64,000 nt of DNA from Pandoraea faecigallinarum (GTDB lineage: Bacteria; Pseudomonadota; Gammaproteobacteria; Burkholderiales; Burkholderiaceae): NCBI RefSeq assembly GCF_001029105.3, contig NZ_CP011807.3, forward strand, positions 1,922,001-1,986,000, read 5' to 3'. Below the pieces are notes generated by a model. The model saw only the letters and a list, made by a program, of their open reading frames with translations, ran no database searches and was not told the DNA's origin. Positions 1 to 11,534 of the stretch are shown piece by piece; position 1 is the stretch's first letter; each line of letters opens with the position of its first letter. A program made the translations under genes and the position numbers.

Positions 1-553
1 CGGATTGCTGCTCGGCATGCTGACCGGTCTGTCGCGTGTGGCGGAGACGGCCCTCGATTCGTCGTTCCAGATGCTGCGCAACATTCCGCATCTGGCGCTG
101 ATTCCGCTCGTGATCCTGTGGTTCGGCATCGACGAGAAAGCCAAGCTGTTCCTCGTCTCGATCGGTGTGTTTTTCCCGATGTATCTGAACACTTACGCGG
201 GCATCCGCGCCGTGGATCCGGCGCTGGTGGAGATGGCGCGCAGCTATGGTCTGCGCGGATGGGCGCTGTACCGCGACGTCATCCTGCCGGGGGCGCTGCC
301 GTCGATTCTGGTGGGTGTGCGCTTCTCGCTGGGGCTGATGTGGGTCACGCTGATCGTGGCGGAGACCATCTCGGCGCAATCGGGAATCGGCTATCTGACG
401 ATGAACGCCCGGGAGTTTCTGCAAACCGACATCGTGCTCGTGGGGATCTTGCTGTATGCGTTGCTGGGCAAGCTGGCCGACGTGCTGGCCAAGGAACTGG
501 AATTTCTCTGGTTGCGCTGGCATCCGGCCTTTCAACGAGGAGCCGCCGCATGA
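1..553 (+). CDS. ssuC: Sulfonate ABC transporter permease SsuC, 5' truncated by window edge
   Basis: Inner-membrane permease of an aliphatic-sulfonate importer. The open frame runs in from before the window, so only the last ~183 residues are seen; the family is usually ~260 residues. Hydrophobic segments alternate with the cytoplasmic EAA loop (E-M-A-R-S-Y-G then ILPGALPSI), which docks onto the ATPase. The stop overlaps the next ATG (ATGA), showing translational coupling to the ATPase gene. A related permease such as TauC or NitT-type is the alternative, but the pairing with an SsuB-like ATPase and a Mop protein favours the ssu operon. Confidence 0.85.
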   Translation, partial: GLLLGMLTGLSRVAETALDSSFQMLRNIPHLALIPLVILWFGIDEKAKLFLVSIGVFFPMYLNTYAGIRAVDPALVEMARSYGLRGWALYRDVILPGALPSILVGVRFSLGLMWVTLIVAETISAQSGIGYLTMNAREFLQTDIVLVGILLYALLGKLADVLAKELEFLWLRWHPAFQRGAAA

Positions 554-1593
554 GCGCACAACAACTCGCCCCGGTCGCGGGCGCTGACATCGAAGCCGAA
601 TGGACGGCAGAGCAACGCGCGACGGTCGGCACGCAAAGACTGTCGCTCGACCCGCAGCCCGACCCGTACGGCACGCAACTGCCACTCGGCGTTGATGCCG
701 CCGCGCCGCGTACGGCGGCTGGGACGAATCTAAAAGTGGTACGCCCGTCGAGTAACCCGCATGCCGCGACCTCGGCAATCGTAGTGACTGAAGCGGCCGC
801 GCTCCCGCCTGGCTTGCGAATCGAAGCCGTCGGCAAGCGCTACGGCGCTCGCCCGGTACTGTCGGATTTCTCGCTGACGATTCCGCGCGGCGGATTCGCC
901 GCCATCGTGGGGCGCAGCGGTTGCGGCAAGTCGACATTGCTGCGCCTGATCGCCGGTCTCGAAACGCCGGACACGGGCAGCATTACGCTCGACGGTCATG
1001 CACTCGTCGGCACCTCCGGCAAGCTCGCGACGCGCATCATGTTCCAGGATGCGCGGTTGCTGCCGTGGCGCACGGTGCTGGAGAACGTGGCGATCGGGCT
1101 GCCGAAGTCCGCGCATGCGCGCGCGCTCGAAGTGCTGCGTGAAGTCGGCCTTGCCGAGCGCGTCAACGACTGGCCGAGTCAGCTCTCGGGCGGTCAGCGC
1201 CAACGGGTCGCGTTGGCCCGCGCGCTGGTGCACCAGCCGGACCTGTTGCTGCTCGACGAACCGCTGGGAGCGCTCGACGCGCTTACCCGAATCGAAATGC
1301 ACGCGCTGATCGAGCGACTCTGGCGCGCGCACGGCTTCACCGCGCTGCTCGTCACGCACGACGTGCAGGAAGCCGTGGCCCTGGCCGATCGCGTCGTGCT
1401 CATCGAGCAGGGGCGGCTGGGACTCGATCAATCGGTGTCGCTGGCGCGCCCGCGAGCGCGCGGCAGCGCTGAGTTCGCCGGGCTCGAAGCGCAGGTGCTC
1501 GCGCGAGTGTTGCAGACCGAAGTGGCGCCGTCTTCGCATGTGCCCGCGCCGGAGCCCTTGTGGCCAGCGGCGACGGTGCGCTGGGCGGTGTGA
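550..1593 (+). CDS. ssuB: Sulfonate ABC transporter ATP-binding protein SsuB
   Basis: Cytoplasmic ATPase that powers sulfonate uptake with the overlapping permease. Start taken at the ATG in the ATGA overlap, giving 347 residues. Walker [10 protein letters not shown] lies near residue 121, the signature LSGGQRQR near 212 and Walker B LLLLDEP near 233. SsuB is normally ~250-270 residues; here about 85 extra N-terminal residues, Ala/Pro/Thr-rich and without a visible domain, precede the ABC fold, which begins around [11 protein letters not shown]. The extension reads in frame without a break, so it is probably translated, but a later start cannot be excluded. Confidence 0.88.
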   Translation: MSAQQLAPVAGADIEAEWTAEQRATVGTQRLSLDPQPDPYGTQLPLGVDAAAPRTAAGTNLKVVRPSSNPHAATSAIVVTEAAALPPGLRIEAVGKRYGARPVLSDFSLTIPRGGFAAIVGRSGCGKSTLLRLIAGLETPDTGSITLDGHALVGTSGKLATRIMFQDARLLPWRTVLENVAIGLPKSAHARALEVLREVGLAERVNDWPSQLSGGQRQRVALARALVHQPDLLLLDEPLGALDALTRIEMHALIERLWRAHGFTALLVTHDVQEAVALADRVVLIEQGRLGLDQSVSLARPRARGSAEFAGLEAQVLARVLQTEVAPSSHVPAPEPLWPAATVRWAV

Positions 1594-1685
1594 TGCGCGT
1601 CGGCATGGCGTAGAACCAACGAATCGGAACCGCCGATTCAGAACCGTTTTTCCGAACCGATTTTTTCCGAACACAGGAGTTCACC

Positions 1686-1901
1686 ATGGGTATCACTGCT
1701 ATCAACGTGCGCAACCAGTTCAAGGGCCGTATTCGCGAAATTCTGCGCGGTCCCGTGCTCTCGGAGGTCGACGTCGAGACGCCAAGCGGCATCGTGACGT
1801 CGGTCATCACCACGCGCTCCATCGACGAACTGCGTCTGGACATCGGCTCCGAAGTCGTGGCGCTGGTCAAGGCCACCGAAGTTTCGTTGGCCAAGCTCTG
1901 A
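1686..1901 (+). CDS. Mop/TOBE-domain molybdate-binding protein
   Basis: 71-residue protein consisting of one Mop (TOBE) domain, starting MGITAINVRNQFKG and containing the typical block SGIVTSVITTRSIDEL. Such single-domain molbindins bind molybdate oxyanion as oligomers in the cytoplasm and are thought to buffer it. A good ribosome binding site (CAGGAG) precedes the ATG. The gene follows ssuB by ~90 bases in the same direction and ends at a predicted terminator, so it may be the last gene of the ssu operon. The family is clear; a role in sulfonate metabolism is only inferred from position. Confidence 0.85.
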   Translation: MGITAINVRNQFKGRIREILRGPVLSEVDVETPSGIVTSVITTRSIDELRLDIGSEVVALVKATEVSLAKL

Positions 1902-1909
1902 GCCGAATC

Positions 1910-1945
1910 CGGCGGGACGGGGCCGATCGTCCGTCCTGCCGTTTT
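1910..1945 (+). terminator. Intrinsic terminator after the Mop gene
   Basis: A 10-bp stem (CGGCGGGACG pairing with CGTCCTGCCG, one G-T pair) is followed by TTTT. It lies just past the Mop stop codon and before the gltX promoter. Confidence 0.6.
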
Positions 1946-2051
1946 CCTGCGTGGGAACCTGCATCGGATACGCGCGGGGGCGACGTCCGATGCAGGATGC
2001 AGGAAATTCCGAGGCCCATCTCGGACTGTGCCGCGAATGCACGCACTCGGC

Positions 2052-2060
2052 TGATATAAT
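2052..2060 (+). promoter_or_regulatory. Extended -10 promoter of gltX
   Basis: TGATATAAT is a perfect extended -10 (TGn plus TATAAT) about 90 bases before the gltX start. No good -35 is seen at 16-18 bases upstream, as expected for the extended -10 class. Confidence 0.6.
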
Positions 2061-2152
2061 GACGGCTTCCAAATGTTGGCGACCCGCCTGCGCGAGACCC
2101 TCCGCCGCGGGCGTTTTTGTTTGTCGCCGACGCGATGCACCGAAGCCAAACC

Positions 2153-3544
2153 ATGACCACTGTCCGCACCCGCTTTGCGCCTAGCCCGACCGGTTTCATC
2201 CACCTGGGCAACATCCGCTCCGCTCTCTATCCGTGGGCCTTTGCGCGTCACAACAACGGCGCGTTCATCCTGCGCATCGAAGACACCGATCTCGAACGTT
2301 CGTCCGAAGCCGCCGTGCAGGTCATTCTGGAAGGCATGGAATGGCTCGGGCTGGATTACGACGAAGGTCCGTTCTATCAGATGCAGCGCATGGATCGCTA
2401 TCGCGAAGTGCTGGAGCAACTGAAGGCGGGCGGTCACGTGTACCCGTGCTACATGAGCATGGAAGCGTTGGACGAATTGCGCGAGCAGCAGCGCGCGCGT
2501 GGCGAGAAGCCGCGTTACGACGGCCGCTGGCGTCCGGAGCCGGGCAAGGTGCTGCCCGAACCGCCGGCCGGCGTGCAGCCGGTGCTGCGCTTCAAGAACC
2601 CGCTCTCCGGCAGTGTGGTCTGGGAGGACGCGGTGAAGGGGCGCATCGAAATCTCGAACGACGAACTCGACGATCTGGTGATCGCGCGCCCCGATGGCAC
2701 GCCGACGTATAACTTCTGCGTGGTCGTCGACGACATCGACATGGACATCACGCATGTGATTCGCGGCGACGACCATGTGAACAACACCCCGCGTCAGATC
2801 AACATCTTCGAAGCGCTCGGCAAGCGGCCGCCGGTGTACGCCCATTTGCCCACGGTGCTCAACGACCAGGGCGAGAAGATGTCCAAACGCAATGGCGCGA
2901 TGAGCGTCGTGCAGTACCGCGAAGAGGGTTATCTGCCCGAAGCCGTGGTGAACTATCTGGCGCGTCTGGGCTGGGCGCACGGCGATGCCGAAGTGTTCTC
3001 GCGCGAGCAGTTCGTCGCGTGGTTCGATCTGGAACATCTGGGCAAGTCGCCCGCACAGCACAATCCGGAAAAGCTTCAGTGGCTCAACAACCAGTATCTG
3101 AAGCAGGCCGATAACGAGCGTCTGGCCGGTCTGACCGAGCCGTTCCTGCAAAAGGCGGGCGTGTCGATCGACGGCGGTCCTTCGCTGGCCGGTGTCGTCG
3201 GCCTGTTCAAGGATCGCGCGAACACGATCAGGGACATCGCCGCGAGCGCCGAGATGTTCTACCGTCAGCCGGCCCCGTCGGCCGACGACCTGGCACAACA
3301 CATGACGGACGCGGCACGTGCGGCGGTGAAGGATCTCGCCGCAGCCCTGGCGGCATTGCCCGAGTGGAAGAAGGAAGCCATCTCGCCGGCATTCAAGGCG
3401 ACGCTCGCGCAGCACGGCATGAAGATGCCCCAACTGGCGATGCCGGTACGCCTGCTGGTGGTCGGCACGACGCATACGCCGGCCATCGACGCGGTGCTCG
3501 AATTGTTGGGCCGCGATACGGTGCTCGCGCGTCTGAGCGCCTGA
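2153..3544 (+). CDS. gltX: Glutamyl-tRNA synthetase
   Basis: Charges tRNA-Glu with glutamate in the cytoplasm. 463 residues from the ATG chosen here, matching the family; an in-frame ATG 36 bases upstream would add a stretch with no family similarity. The class I HIGH-type motif reads HLGN at residues 17-20 after FAPSPTG, and the KMSKR motif is at ~242-246. The C-terminal anticodon-binding helical domain is intact. Monocistronic, between its own extended -10 promoter and a bidirectional terminator shared with suhB. Confidence 0.97.
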   Translation: MTTVRTRFAPSPTGFIHLGNIRSALYPWAFARHNNGAFILRIEDTDLERSSEAAVQVILEGMEWLGLDYDEGPFYQMQRMDRYREVLEQLKAGGHVYPCYMSMEALDELREQQRARGEKPRYDGRWRPEPGKVLPEPPAGVQPVLRFKNPLSGSVVWEDAVKGRIEISNDELDDLVIARPDGTPTYNFCVVVDDIDMDITHVIRGDDHVNNTPRQINIFEALGKRPPVYAHLPTVLNDQGEKMSKRNGAMSVVQYREEGYLPEAVVNYLARLGWAHGDAEVFSREQFVAWFDLEHLGKSPAQHNPEKLQWLNNQYLKQADNERLAGLTEPFLQKAGVSIDGGPSLAGVVGLFKDRANTIRDIAASAEMFYRQPAPSADDLAQHMTDAARAAVKDLAAALAALPEWKKEAISPAFKATLAQHGMKMPQLAMPVRLLVVGTTHTPAIDAVLELLGRDTVLARLSA

Positions 3545-3591
3545 CGGCATCGGCTGTGTCGTTCCTGGCGCCGCCGTGGCGGCGCCCGATA

Positions 3592-3634
3592 CGAAAAAAC
3601 CCCGGCATGCTTGCGCATCGCCGGGGTTTTTTCG
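3592..3634. terminator. Bidirectional terminator between gltX and suhB
   Basis: Perfect inverted repeat: CGAAAAAACCCCGGC and its complement around a 13-base loop. It gives a GC stem flanked by A6 and T6, so it can stop transcription from both convergent genes. Confidence 0.9.
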
Positions 3635-3668
3635 TGGGACACCGCTGACGATGCCCCACCGCGCGGCC

Positions 3669-4535
3669 TCATGCCGGCGGGTTGCTTTCCGTGTTCAGCG
3701 ACAGGGTCGCGCCTGCTCTGGACGACGTGGCCGGACGCTTCGTGAGCGAGTAGCCTTCGAGCAGCTTGACCATCTGGGCGTAGATCTTCGGGTTGCCTGC
3801 GAGGATTTCGCCTTCGAACAGGAAATCCGATTCGCCGGTGTAGTTGCCGACCAGCCCCCCGGCTTCGGTAATCAGCAGGCTGCCGGCGGCCATGTCCCAA
3901 GGGTTCAGGCCTTGCTCGAAGAAGCCGTCCATGCGACCGGCGGCCACGTTCGCGAGGTCCAGTGCGGCAGCGCCGGGGCGGCGAATGCCCGCGCAGTGTT
4001 CGGTCATCGTGCCGAACATCTTCAGATAATTTTCCACGCCTTGCAGATCGCGGAACGGGAAGCCCGTACCGATCAGACCGTCGGCGAGACGGTCGCGGCG
4101 CGAGACGCGGATGCGCTTGCCGTCAAGGAATGCGCCGCGGCCGCGCGAGGCGGTGAACAGCTCGTTGCGGGTCGGATCGTAGATCACCGCTTGCGAGACA
4201 ATGCCCTTGTGCGACAGCGCAATCGATGTGCAGTAGTAGGGCAGGCCGTGGATGAAGTTGGTGGTGCCGTCCAGCGGATCGATGATCCACTGGTATTCCG
4301 AGTCCGAATTGCCGTGCGCTTCGCCCGATTCTTCGGCGAGGATGGCGTGCTCGGGATAGGCTTCGAGGAGAACCTGAATGATCGCTTGCTCGGCCGCTTT
4401 GTCCACTTCCGTCACGAAGTCGTTGTGCTGTTTCTTGCTGACCTTGACGGTATCGATGTCGAGGGAGGCCCGGCTGATGATGCTGCCGGCGCGGCGCGCG
4501 GCTTTCACCGCGATATTGAGCATGGGATGCTGCAT
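3669..4535 (-). CDS. suhB: Inositol-1-monophosphatase family protein SuhB
   Basis: Mg-dependent phosphatase of the inositol monophosphatase family; in E. coli the protein also works as a ribosome-assembly and antitermination factor. 288 residues. Metal-site residues are visible: E69 in AEESGEA, D86-P-L-D89-G-T-T-N, and the WDMAAG block near residue 213. The last ~25 residues (after [10 protein letters not shown]) form a low-complexity tail longer than in E. coli. A CAGGAA site precedes the ATG. Convergent with gltX and sharing its terminator. Confidence 0.93.
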   Translation of the reverse strand: MQHPMLNIAVKAARRAGSIISRASLDIDTVKVSKKQHNDFVTEVDKAAEQAIIQVLLEAYPEHAILAEESGEAHGNSDSEYQWIIDPLDGTTNFIHGLPYYCTSIALSHKGIVSQAVIYDPTRNELFTASRGRGAFLDGKRIRVSRRDRLADGLIGTGFPFRDLQGVENYLKMFGTMTEHCAGIRRPGAAALDLANVAAGRMDGFFEQGLNPWDMAAGSLLITEAGGLVGNYTGESDFLFEGEILAGNPKIYAQMVKLLEGYSLTKRPATSSRAGATLSLNTESNPPA

Positions 4536-5007
4536 GACAGATTCCTGTTAAGGCCATCGCCGGCGGAGCGCGCGACCCCCGTTGGGCCGGCCGGCAGGCG
4601 TGGCAGACAAAGCGAACAAATTGAGCAAGAGCGATGCCCGGCAAGGGCCGCGCACGGAATGGCGGCTCGTTTGCGGGGACGAAAACGCGCATTCTACCAA
4701 AAATGGCGACGGCGCGCTTCGGAACGTGCGTGTTCTGACCCTTTTTCGGTTCGCATATGTCGGCCCCATGGTCGGCCCCACGGCCGGTCCCATCTATCCG
4801 GGGCGATGTCCGCCTTCGTCACCTCCCGCCCGTCGAATCAGGCAAAATAGCGGCATTACGCGGGATGGCGCACGAGGGCGCGAATGCCACGGCGGCCTTG
4901 CGCTCGCCGTCCGAACGCTCCCGTGCGTGTTCCCGGGGGTGTTCTCATGTGTGCCGTCCATCCCGATTTTTCGTCTCCTCTCGTCGCCCGCCCGCCATCG
5001 CTGTCTC
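4536..5007. other. Divergent intergenic region, suhB / trmJ
   Basis: 472 bases without a convincing gene. On the minus strand TGGTAGAAT (plus-strand 4691-4699), an extended -10, could drive suhB. Around 4760-4795 a short imperfect tandem repeat of GTCGGCCCCA-type units occurs. No clear trmJ promoter was recognised. Confidence 0.45.
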
Positions 5008-5865
5008 ATGTCCCAGTCTGCTGCTTCCTCCTCGTCTGCCTCGTGCGCCACGTCCGGTGCATCGTCCAGTGCGTCGTCGATCTTCGGCCGCGTGCGTTTC
5101 GTGCTCAACGAGACGAGCCATCCCGGTAACGTCGGTTCTGCCGCGCGGGCGATCAAGACGATGGGCTTCGGGCGGTTGGTGCTCGCGGCACCGCGCGCCG
5201 GGGCCGGCATTCTGCGCGACCCGGAGGCCATCGCGCTGGCGAGCGGCGCCGACGACGTGCTCGCGAATGCCCTGGTCCTGCCCGACCTCGACGCGGCTTT
5301 GCAGGGCGTGAGCTGGGCCGTCGCGCTGTCTGCCCGTTCACGCGAGTACGGTCCGCCCAATGCCGACCCCCGCGAGAGCGCGGCGCTTGCCGTTGAGCAT
5401 GCGGGGCAGGGCGACGCCGTGGCGTTCGTCTTCGGCAGCGAGCGCACCGGCCTGTCGAATGCGGACGTGGAGCGTTGCAACGCGCTCGTGCACATCCCGG
5501 CCAATCCCGAGTACAGCTCGCTCAATCTTTCGCAGGCGGTGCAGTTGATCGCCTGGGAGATGCGCATGGCCTGTCTCGCGCACGAGCGTGGCCACGCGCC
5601 CGGCGCCGCGCTGGCGACGGCGCCAGCGGTACTGTCCCCCGGCGCGGCCCAGCACGAAGCGCTCGCGACGCGCGACGACGTCGAAGGCATGCTCGCGCAT
5701 CTGGAACGTGCGCTCGTCGATCTCGATTTTCTCGACCCCGACAATCCGAAAAAGCTGATGACGCGTTTGCGGCGTCTGTTCGCGAAGAGCCATCTGGCTC
5801 GCGAGGAAGTCAACATTCTGCGCGGCATCGCGAAGCACATTCTCGAGCGCAGGATGCGTCGCTGA
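5008..5865 (+). CDS. trmJ: tRNA (cytidine/uridine-2'-O-)-methyltransferase TrmJ
   Basis: SPOUT-fold RNA methyltransferase that modifies ribose 32 in the anticodon loop of certain tRNAs, using S-adenosylmethionine. 285 residues from the chosen ATG. After a ~25-residue Ser-rich N-terminus the SpoU block appears (VRFVLNETSHPGNVGSAARA), then FGSERTGLSN and the motif III region SSLNLSQAVQLIAWE typical of TrmJ. The C-terminal part carries a helical extension ending RRLFAKSHLAREEVNILRGI, a strong TrmJ marker. The frame is open far upstream, but that part has no family similarity. Confidence 0.9.
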   Translation: MSQSAASSSSASCATSGASSSASSIFGRVRFVLNETSHPGNVGSAARAIKTMGFGRLVLAAPRAGAGILRDPEAIALASGADDVLANALVLPDLDAALQGVSWAVALSARSREYGPPNADPRESAALAVEHAGQGDAVAFVFGSERTGLSNADVERCNALVHIPANPEYSSLNLSQAVQLIAWEMRMACLAHERGHAPGAALATAPAVLSPGAAQHEALATRDDVEGMLAHLERALVDLDFLDPDNPKKLMTRLRRLFAKSHLAREEVNILRGIAKHILERRMRR

Positions 5866-6187
5866 TCGCGCTGTCACGAACGTACGGGCGCATGCGCATG
5901 CCGGAGCGCGCCGAGCGGAAATCTCATACAATCCTCGGTCACAAGCTTATAAGTCTCTCGCGGATATGAACCGTTTGCGCCAGCGTTGCGCTGCTTCTCT
6001 GCCTTATCACGTTCACTGTTGTTAGCCCCGCGCTGACTTGCGTGACGCTGCGCCGCCCAGGCGTGTGCCGCCACCTCGCAGTGCCTGTCGGCCGCCCTCG
6101 GCCCGCACTGCCCCGCACTCCATGCCAATTCGCGTCGATCCGCCCTGAGACGGCCGCACGACGCACGACAGGACCGAACCCAGGCTC
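5866..6187 (+). other. Intergenic region before cysE
   Basis: 322 bases with no supported gene. Two -10-like hexamers occur, TACAAT at 5927-5932 and TATAAG near 5948, both without a good -35, so they are only candidate cysE promoters. No CysB-type site or riboswitch was recognised. Confidence 0.4.
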
Positions 6188-6967
6188 ATGTTCACTCGTC
6201 TTCGCGAAGATATCGCCGCCATCCGGCAAAAGGATCCCGCCGCCCGCAGCAACTGGGAGGTCTTCACCTGCTATCCCGGCCTGCACGCCGTGATGCTGCA
6301 TCGCGTGGCCCATCGTTGCTGGACGGCGGGTTTCAAGTGGCTCGGCCGCTACGTCTCGCAGTACGCCCGTTTTCTCACAGGCATTGAAATCCACCCCGGC
6401 GCCACACTCGGGCGACGCGTTTTCATCGACCACGGCATGGGCGTGGTAATCGGCGAGACGGCAGTGATCGGCGACGACTGCACGATCTATCAGGGCGTCA
6501 CGCTTGGCGGCACATCGCTCGCTCGCGGTGCGAAGCGCCACCCGACGCTTGAGCCCGGCGTGATCGTTGGCGCGGGCGCGAAGGTGCTCGGCGGCTTTAC
6601 GGTGGGCGAGGGCGCGAAGATCGGATCGAATGCGGTTGTCGTGAAGGCGGTGCCGGCCGGTGGCACGGCCGTGGGCAATCCGGCGCGCATCATTCGTCCC
6701 GATAAGACGCGCGACGGTGCCGATGCCAAGTCGCCGGAGAACGGGCGCAAGACGGAATTCTCCGCTTACGGCATTACGCCGAACGCCGACGATCCGGTCT
6801 CGCTCGCCATTCACGGTCTGATCGAAAACGCGACCGATCAGGCACACAAGATCGATGTGATGGTCGCGGCGCTCAATCAGCTCGGCGCGCATCTCGAAGC
6901 GCTTGGCGCAAGCACGATCGATACGGCCGAACTGCGCAAGCTCGGCAAGGAAATTCAGGACATGTGA
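6188..6967 (+). CDS. cysE: Serine O-acetyltransferase CysE
   Basis: First committed step of cysteine synthesis: acetyl-CoA plus serine gives O-acetylserine. 259 residues. The N-terminal helical part ([15 protein letters not shown]) is followed by left-handed hexapeptide repeats and the catalytic region [20 protein letters not shown]. After the beta-helix there is a C-terminal tail of ~80 residues ending [11 protein letters not shown], longer than in E. coli, without a recognisable domain. Ends at a strong terminator facing lpxH. Confidence 0.95.
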   Translation: MFTRLREDIAAIRQKDPAARSNWEVFTCYPGLHAVMLHRVAHRCWTAGFKWLGRYVSQYARFLTGIEIHPGATLGRRVFIDHGMGVVIGETAVIGDDCTIYQGVTLGGTSLARGAKRHPTLEPGVIVGAGAKVLGGFTVGEGAKIGSNAVVVKAVPAGGTAVGNPARIIRPDKTRDGADAKSPENGRKTEFSAYGITPNADDPVSLAIHGLIENATDQAHKIDVMVAALNQLGAHLEALGASTIDTAELRKLGKEIQDM

Positions 6968-6991
6968 CCGGCACACACGTCGCACCATGCG

Positions 6992-7021
6992 AAAACGGTT
7001 CGCTTTCGAGCGAACCGTTTT
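6992..7021. terminator. Bidirectional terminator between cysE and lpxH
   Basis: A 13-bp perfect stem, AAAACGGTTCGCT with its complement, closes on a TTCG tetraloop and has A4/T4 ends. Confidence 0.9.
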
Positions 7022-7052
7022 GCCTTGAGCGTGCGATGGCGGCGCACGCGTT

Positions 7053-7898
7053 TCAGACTGCGCGTGTCGACGGCGAGAGGTCGATGGCTCGCAGTCCGTG
7101 GGCATCCCACTGCAGATAACCGCCGCGCGGCGGATCCACATCGAATTCCCAGTCGGGCAGCACCCAGCGTACACGGCGGCCGTCGACGTGACGGGCAGGG
7201 CGGTGCGTGTGGCCGTGCACGAGCGTGCGCTCGCCGGCCGCATCGAGCAACGCGGCGATCGCGCTGGCATTGGCGTCGGCATAGGCCATGCGATGCGCGC
7301 CCTTGGCGGCGCTGCGCCGCCGGATGCGATCGGCGATGCCCATGCGCACCCGCAGCGGCAGTGTCAGAAAAAGCGCCTTGCCGAGCGGCGAATGCGCAAT
7401 GCGGCGAAAGCGCTGATAGCCCACGTCGTCGGTGCACAGCTGATCGCCGTGACTGAGCACGAGCGCCTGTCCGAGGAACGCGAACACGCACGGATCGTCG
7501 AGCATGACGGCACCGGCGGCGCGCGCGAAGCGCTTGCCCAGAAGGAAGTCACGGTTGCCGCGCATCACCGCGATGGGCACGCCGCTGGCCGACAGGGCTG
7601 CCATGGCGGCCGTCATGCGGCGTGCGAAGGCGCCGAGCGGTTCGGTGGCGGACGATGTCGCACGTGCGGCATTGCACGTATCGGCATCGAGCATGTCGTC
7701 GCCGATCCAGTATTCGAACAGATCGCCGAGAATGAAAAGAATGGACGCTTCACGCGCGGGACCGCGCAGGAAGTCTTCGAAGACTTGCACCGTACGCGGC
7801 AGCGCCGGCGAGAGGTGAAGATCGGAAATGAAAAGCGCGGGCCCGTCGCCCCGTGGTGTCACGGGGCATTGCGGGCACCGCGCAGTCGATACTGGCAT
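7053..7898 (-). CDS. lpxH: UDP-2,3-diacylglucosamine diphosphatase LpxH
   Basis: Cytoplasmic, membrane-associated step of lipid A synthesis: removes UMP from UDP-2,3-diacylglucosamine to give lipid X. 281 residues with the calcineurin-like metallophosphoesterase motifs in order: ISDLHL (D26, H28), GDLFEYWIG, RGNRDFLLG, LSHGDQLCTDD and VHGHTHRP. The N-terminus has ~20 extra residues with a CPQC pair. Last gene of a minus-strand group with ppiB and ppiA, close spacing suggesting co-transcription. Confidence 0.95.
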   Translation of the reverse strand: MPVSTARCPQCPVTPRGDGPALFISDLHLSPALPRTVQVFEDFLRGPAREASILFILGDLFEYWIGDDMLDADTCNAARATSSATEPLGAFARRMTAAMAALSASGVPIAVMRGNRDFLLGKRFARAAGAVMLDDPCVFAFLGQALVLSHGDQLCTDDVGYQRFRRIAHSPLGKALFLTLPLRVRMGIADRIRRRSAAKGAHRMAYADANASAIAALLDAAGERTLVHGHTHRPARHVDGRRVRWVLPDWEFDVDPPRGGYLQWDAHGLRAIDLSPSTRAV

Positions 7899-7926
7899 CG
7901 AGTGTCGCAGTTCGCAGTGTGCGCGC

Positions 7927-8421
7927 TTACGCGACGATCACGGCCTTCTCGATAACGACGTCGTCGACGGGCACGTCCTGATGGAAGCCCTTCGAGCCCG
8001 TCTTTACGCCCTTGATCGCGTCGACCACTTCTTGGCCTTCTACGACCTTGCCGAACACGGCGTAACCCCAGCCTTGCGGCGTCGGTGCGCTGTGGTTCAG
8101 GAAATCGTTGTCGTTCACGTTGATGAAGAACTGAGCCGTGGCCGAATGCGGATCGTTCGTGCGCGCCATGGCCAGCGTGTACTTGTCGTTCTTCAAGCCG
8201 TTGTTGGCTTCGTTTTCGATCGGCGCTTCGGTCGGCTTTTGCTTCATGCCGGCTTCGAAACCGCCGCCTTGCACCATGAAACCGTTGATGACACGGTGGA
8301 ACACCGTGCCGTCGTAGAAGCCCTTCTTGACGTAGTCGAGGAAGTTGGCGACCGTCTTCGGTGCCTTGGCTTCGTCGAGTTCGATGCGAATGACGCCGTG
8401 ATTGGTGTGCAGTTCAACCAT
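7927..8421 (-). CDS. ppiB: Cytoplasmic peptidyl-prolyl cis-trans isomerase (cyclophilin)
   Basis: 164-residue single-domain cyclophilin that speeds proline isomerisation during folding. It has no signal peptide. The active-site block is typical of bacterial Ppi[14 protein letters not shown], then [11 protein letters not shown] and [17 protein letters not shown] strong AAGGA site sits before the ATG. It is clearly related to the exported copy immediately upstream, so the two look like a cytoplasmic/periplasmic duplicate pair. Confidence 0.95.
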   Translation of the reverse strand: MVELHTNHGVIRIELDEAKAPKTVANFLDYVKKGFYDGTVFHRVINGFMVQGGGFEAGMKQKPTEAPIENEANNGLKNDKYTLAMARTNDPHSATAQFFINVNDNDFLNHSAPTPQGWGYAVFGKVVEGQEVVDAIKGVKTGSKGFHQDVPVDDVVIEKAVIVA

Positions 8422-8466
8422 GATGCTTTCCTTCTAATGAAATGGTCCCGGCGGGCCGGAGGATTT

Positions 8467-9072
8467 TCAGCGCTTGACGACGCTGGCCGATTCGATCACG
8501 ACCGCGGTGGCAGGCACGTCGGAGTACATGCCCTTGCGGGTCGTGGCCACACCCTTGATCTTCTCGACGGTGTCCATGCCGGACACCACCTTGCCGAATA
8601 CCGTATAGCCGAAGCCGTCCGGGTTGGGGTAATCCAGTGACGCATTATCCTTCACATTGATGAAGAATTGCGCGGTCGCCGAATTCGGGTCCGACGTGCG
8701 TGCCATCGCGATGGTGCCGGTCGTGTTCTTCAGGCCGTTCTTCGATTCGCTGGGAATCGCGGCGCGCGTGGGCTTCTGGTCCATGTCCGGGGTGAAGCCG
8801 CCGCCCTGAATCATGAAGCGGTTGATCACGCGATGGAAGATTGTGCCGTTATAGAAACCGTCGTTGACGTATTGCAGGAAGTTCTCGACCGTCCGGGGCG
8901 CCGCCTTCGGGTTGAGTTCGACCACGAAGTTGCCGAGCGACGTCTTGAACTGCACCCGCGGTTGCGCATTCTGGGCGAAGGCCGGCAGGCTCGTGCCCGT
9001 CAGCGCGGCTGCGGCGATCACGGTGCCGGCACAGCCGAGCAGTGCGCGACGCAGACGATTCGGAAAGGACAT
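8467..9072 (-). CDS. ppiA: Periplasmic peptidyl-prolyl cis-trans isomerase (cyclophilin)
   Basis: 201 residues. The start is the second in-frame ATG, because GGAG lies six bases ahead of it; the first ATG is part of that site. A signal peptide (basic N-terminus, hydrophobic run GCAGTVIAAAALTG, cleavage near AFA/Q) sends it to the periplasm. The mature part is a cyclophilin with FHRVINRFMIQGG and [11 protein letters not shown]. It lies 45 bases upstream of ppiB on the same strand. Confidence 0.93.
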   Translation of the reverse strand: MSFPNRLRRALLGCAGTVIAAAALTGTSLPAFAQNAQPRVQFKTSLGNFVVELNPKAAPRTVENFLQYVNDGFYNGTIFHRVINRFMIQGGGFTPDMDQKPTRAAIPSESKNGLKNTTGTIAMARTSDPNSATAQFFINVKDNASLDYPNPDGFGYTVFGKVVSGMDTVEKIKGVATTRKGMYSDVPATAVVIESASVVKR

Positions 9073-9121
9073 GCGTGTCTCCATGACGTAAGGGGAATCG
9101 CTTCGAGTCGAAGCGCCGGGC

Positions 9122-9874
9122 TTAGTTGCCCGACTTGCCGACGTTTTTCAGTTCGGCATCTTCGTTCGTCTTCGCGGGCGACGGTGCCTGGCTGACCGGT
9201 GCGGCGCGCTGCGGGGCCAGCATGTTGGACAACGTCTTCTCGCGATTCGATACGCGAGCGGTCGGTGCGAGCTTCAGAGATTTCTGATAAGCCTGTTGCG
9301 CGAGCTTGGCATAGACGTCGCCGAGATTCGAGTAGGCGATCGCGAAACCCGGGTTGTTGCGAATCGCGCTCTCGAGCGCGGCGCGCGCCTTGTCGTACTC
9401 GCCCGCCTGCGCGTAGAGCGCGGCGAGGTTGTTGAACGGTTCGGGCAATTCCGGAAAATCCTGCGTGAGCGCCGTGAAGACGTCGATGGCTTGCGCATTA
9501 CGGCCCATTTCCATGAGCACGCGGCCGTGCGTGAAGCGCACCTGTGCGTCGCGCGGGTACTGCTTCAGATGCGCGTCGATCTTGGTCAGGGCGTCGTCGA
9601 ACTTGCCGGCGGCGACCAGTTTGTTGATGGCCGATTCGCTCGCCTGTTGCGGCGTTTGCAGCGGGGCGGGCGGGGGCGGATCGGTAATGGCCTGCGCGCC
9701 GGCAGGCAGCGCGAACAGCGCGCCTGCCAGGCCGAGCGTGGCGCCCGCGAGTACCGATGCGCGCGTTAGCGAACGAGCGTTGGCGGCAGCGGCGAGAACC
9801 GGGCGGAGACGGGAGGCGAGGCGCGAGCAAAGGCGCGTGGACGGGTGCAAAAGTGACCGGCTTCGTTGCGTCAT
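9122..9874 (-). CDS. Exported tetratricopeptide-repeat protein
   Basis: 250 residues from the ATG; a TTG 33 bases upstream is an alternative. A long basic N-terminus leads to a hydrophobic segment (LAGATLGLAGALFALPAGA) that looks like a signal peptide. Residues from about 80 on hold three or so TPR units (FTHGRVLMEMGRNAQAIDVF, NNLAALYAQAGEYDKARAAL, SNLGDVYAKLAQQAYQKSL), suggesting a periplasmic protein-protein scaffold. The 3' neighbour is ppiA on the same strand. Function unknown; such proteins are often found next to cysS in Burkholderiales, but no specific role can be claimed. Confidence 0.8.
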   Translation of the reverse strand: MTQRSRSLLHPSTRLCSRLASRLRPVLAAAANARSLTRASVLAGATLGLAGALFALPAGAQAITDPPPPAPLQTPQQASESAINKLVAAGKFDDALTKIDAHLKQYPRDAQVRFTHGRVLMEMGRNAQAIDVFTALTQDFPELPEPFNNLAALYAQAGEYDKARAALESAIRNNPGFAIAYSNLGDVYAKLAQQAYQKSLKLAPTARVSNREKTLSNMLAPQRAAPVSQAPSPAKTNEDAELKNVGKSGN

Positions 9875-9911
9875 GGTGGGTGCTTGGGATACCTGAGAGG
9901 TGCGCAAGAGA

Positions 9912-9920
9912 TGCTATACT
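9912..9920 (+). promoter_or_regulatory. Candidate extended -10 promoter for cysS
   Basis: TGCTATACT fits TGn-TATAAT with one mismatch and points to cysS, ~190 bases downstream. No -35 at proper spacing. The untranslated leader would be long; no T-box or other riboswitch was recognised in it. Confidence 0.4.
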
Positions 9921-10106
9921 CGGCCGCATTCTAACAAAACACCTGCGCCCGGCCCGCGCCATTTCTCGATGTGGCGGTGGAGGCGGTTCGCGGGTTCGTT
10001 TTTTCTACCGCACGGCGCGCAGCCCGCCTCGCGATGTCGCTCCCGTTTCACGTGAGGATGTCGTCGCAGCGTCCGGCGCTGTTGCCGCCCGGTCAAGCGC
10101 ATATCT

Positions 10107-11510
<1,404 letters not shown>

Positions 11511-11534
11511 GCGCGACGCATCGAGGCGAAACTC

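Noticed and set aside
1400..3550. 716-codon minus-strand frame opposite gltX
   Set aside because: Opposite a well-conserved synthetase; codon pattern is the mirror of gltX.
4757..4795. GTCGGCCCCA-type triple repeat as an operator array
   Set aside because: Short, imperfect and GC-biased; no matching regulator or spacing logic.
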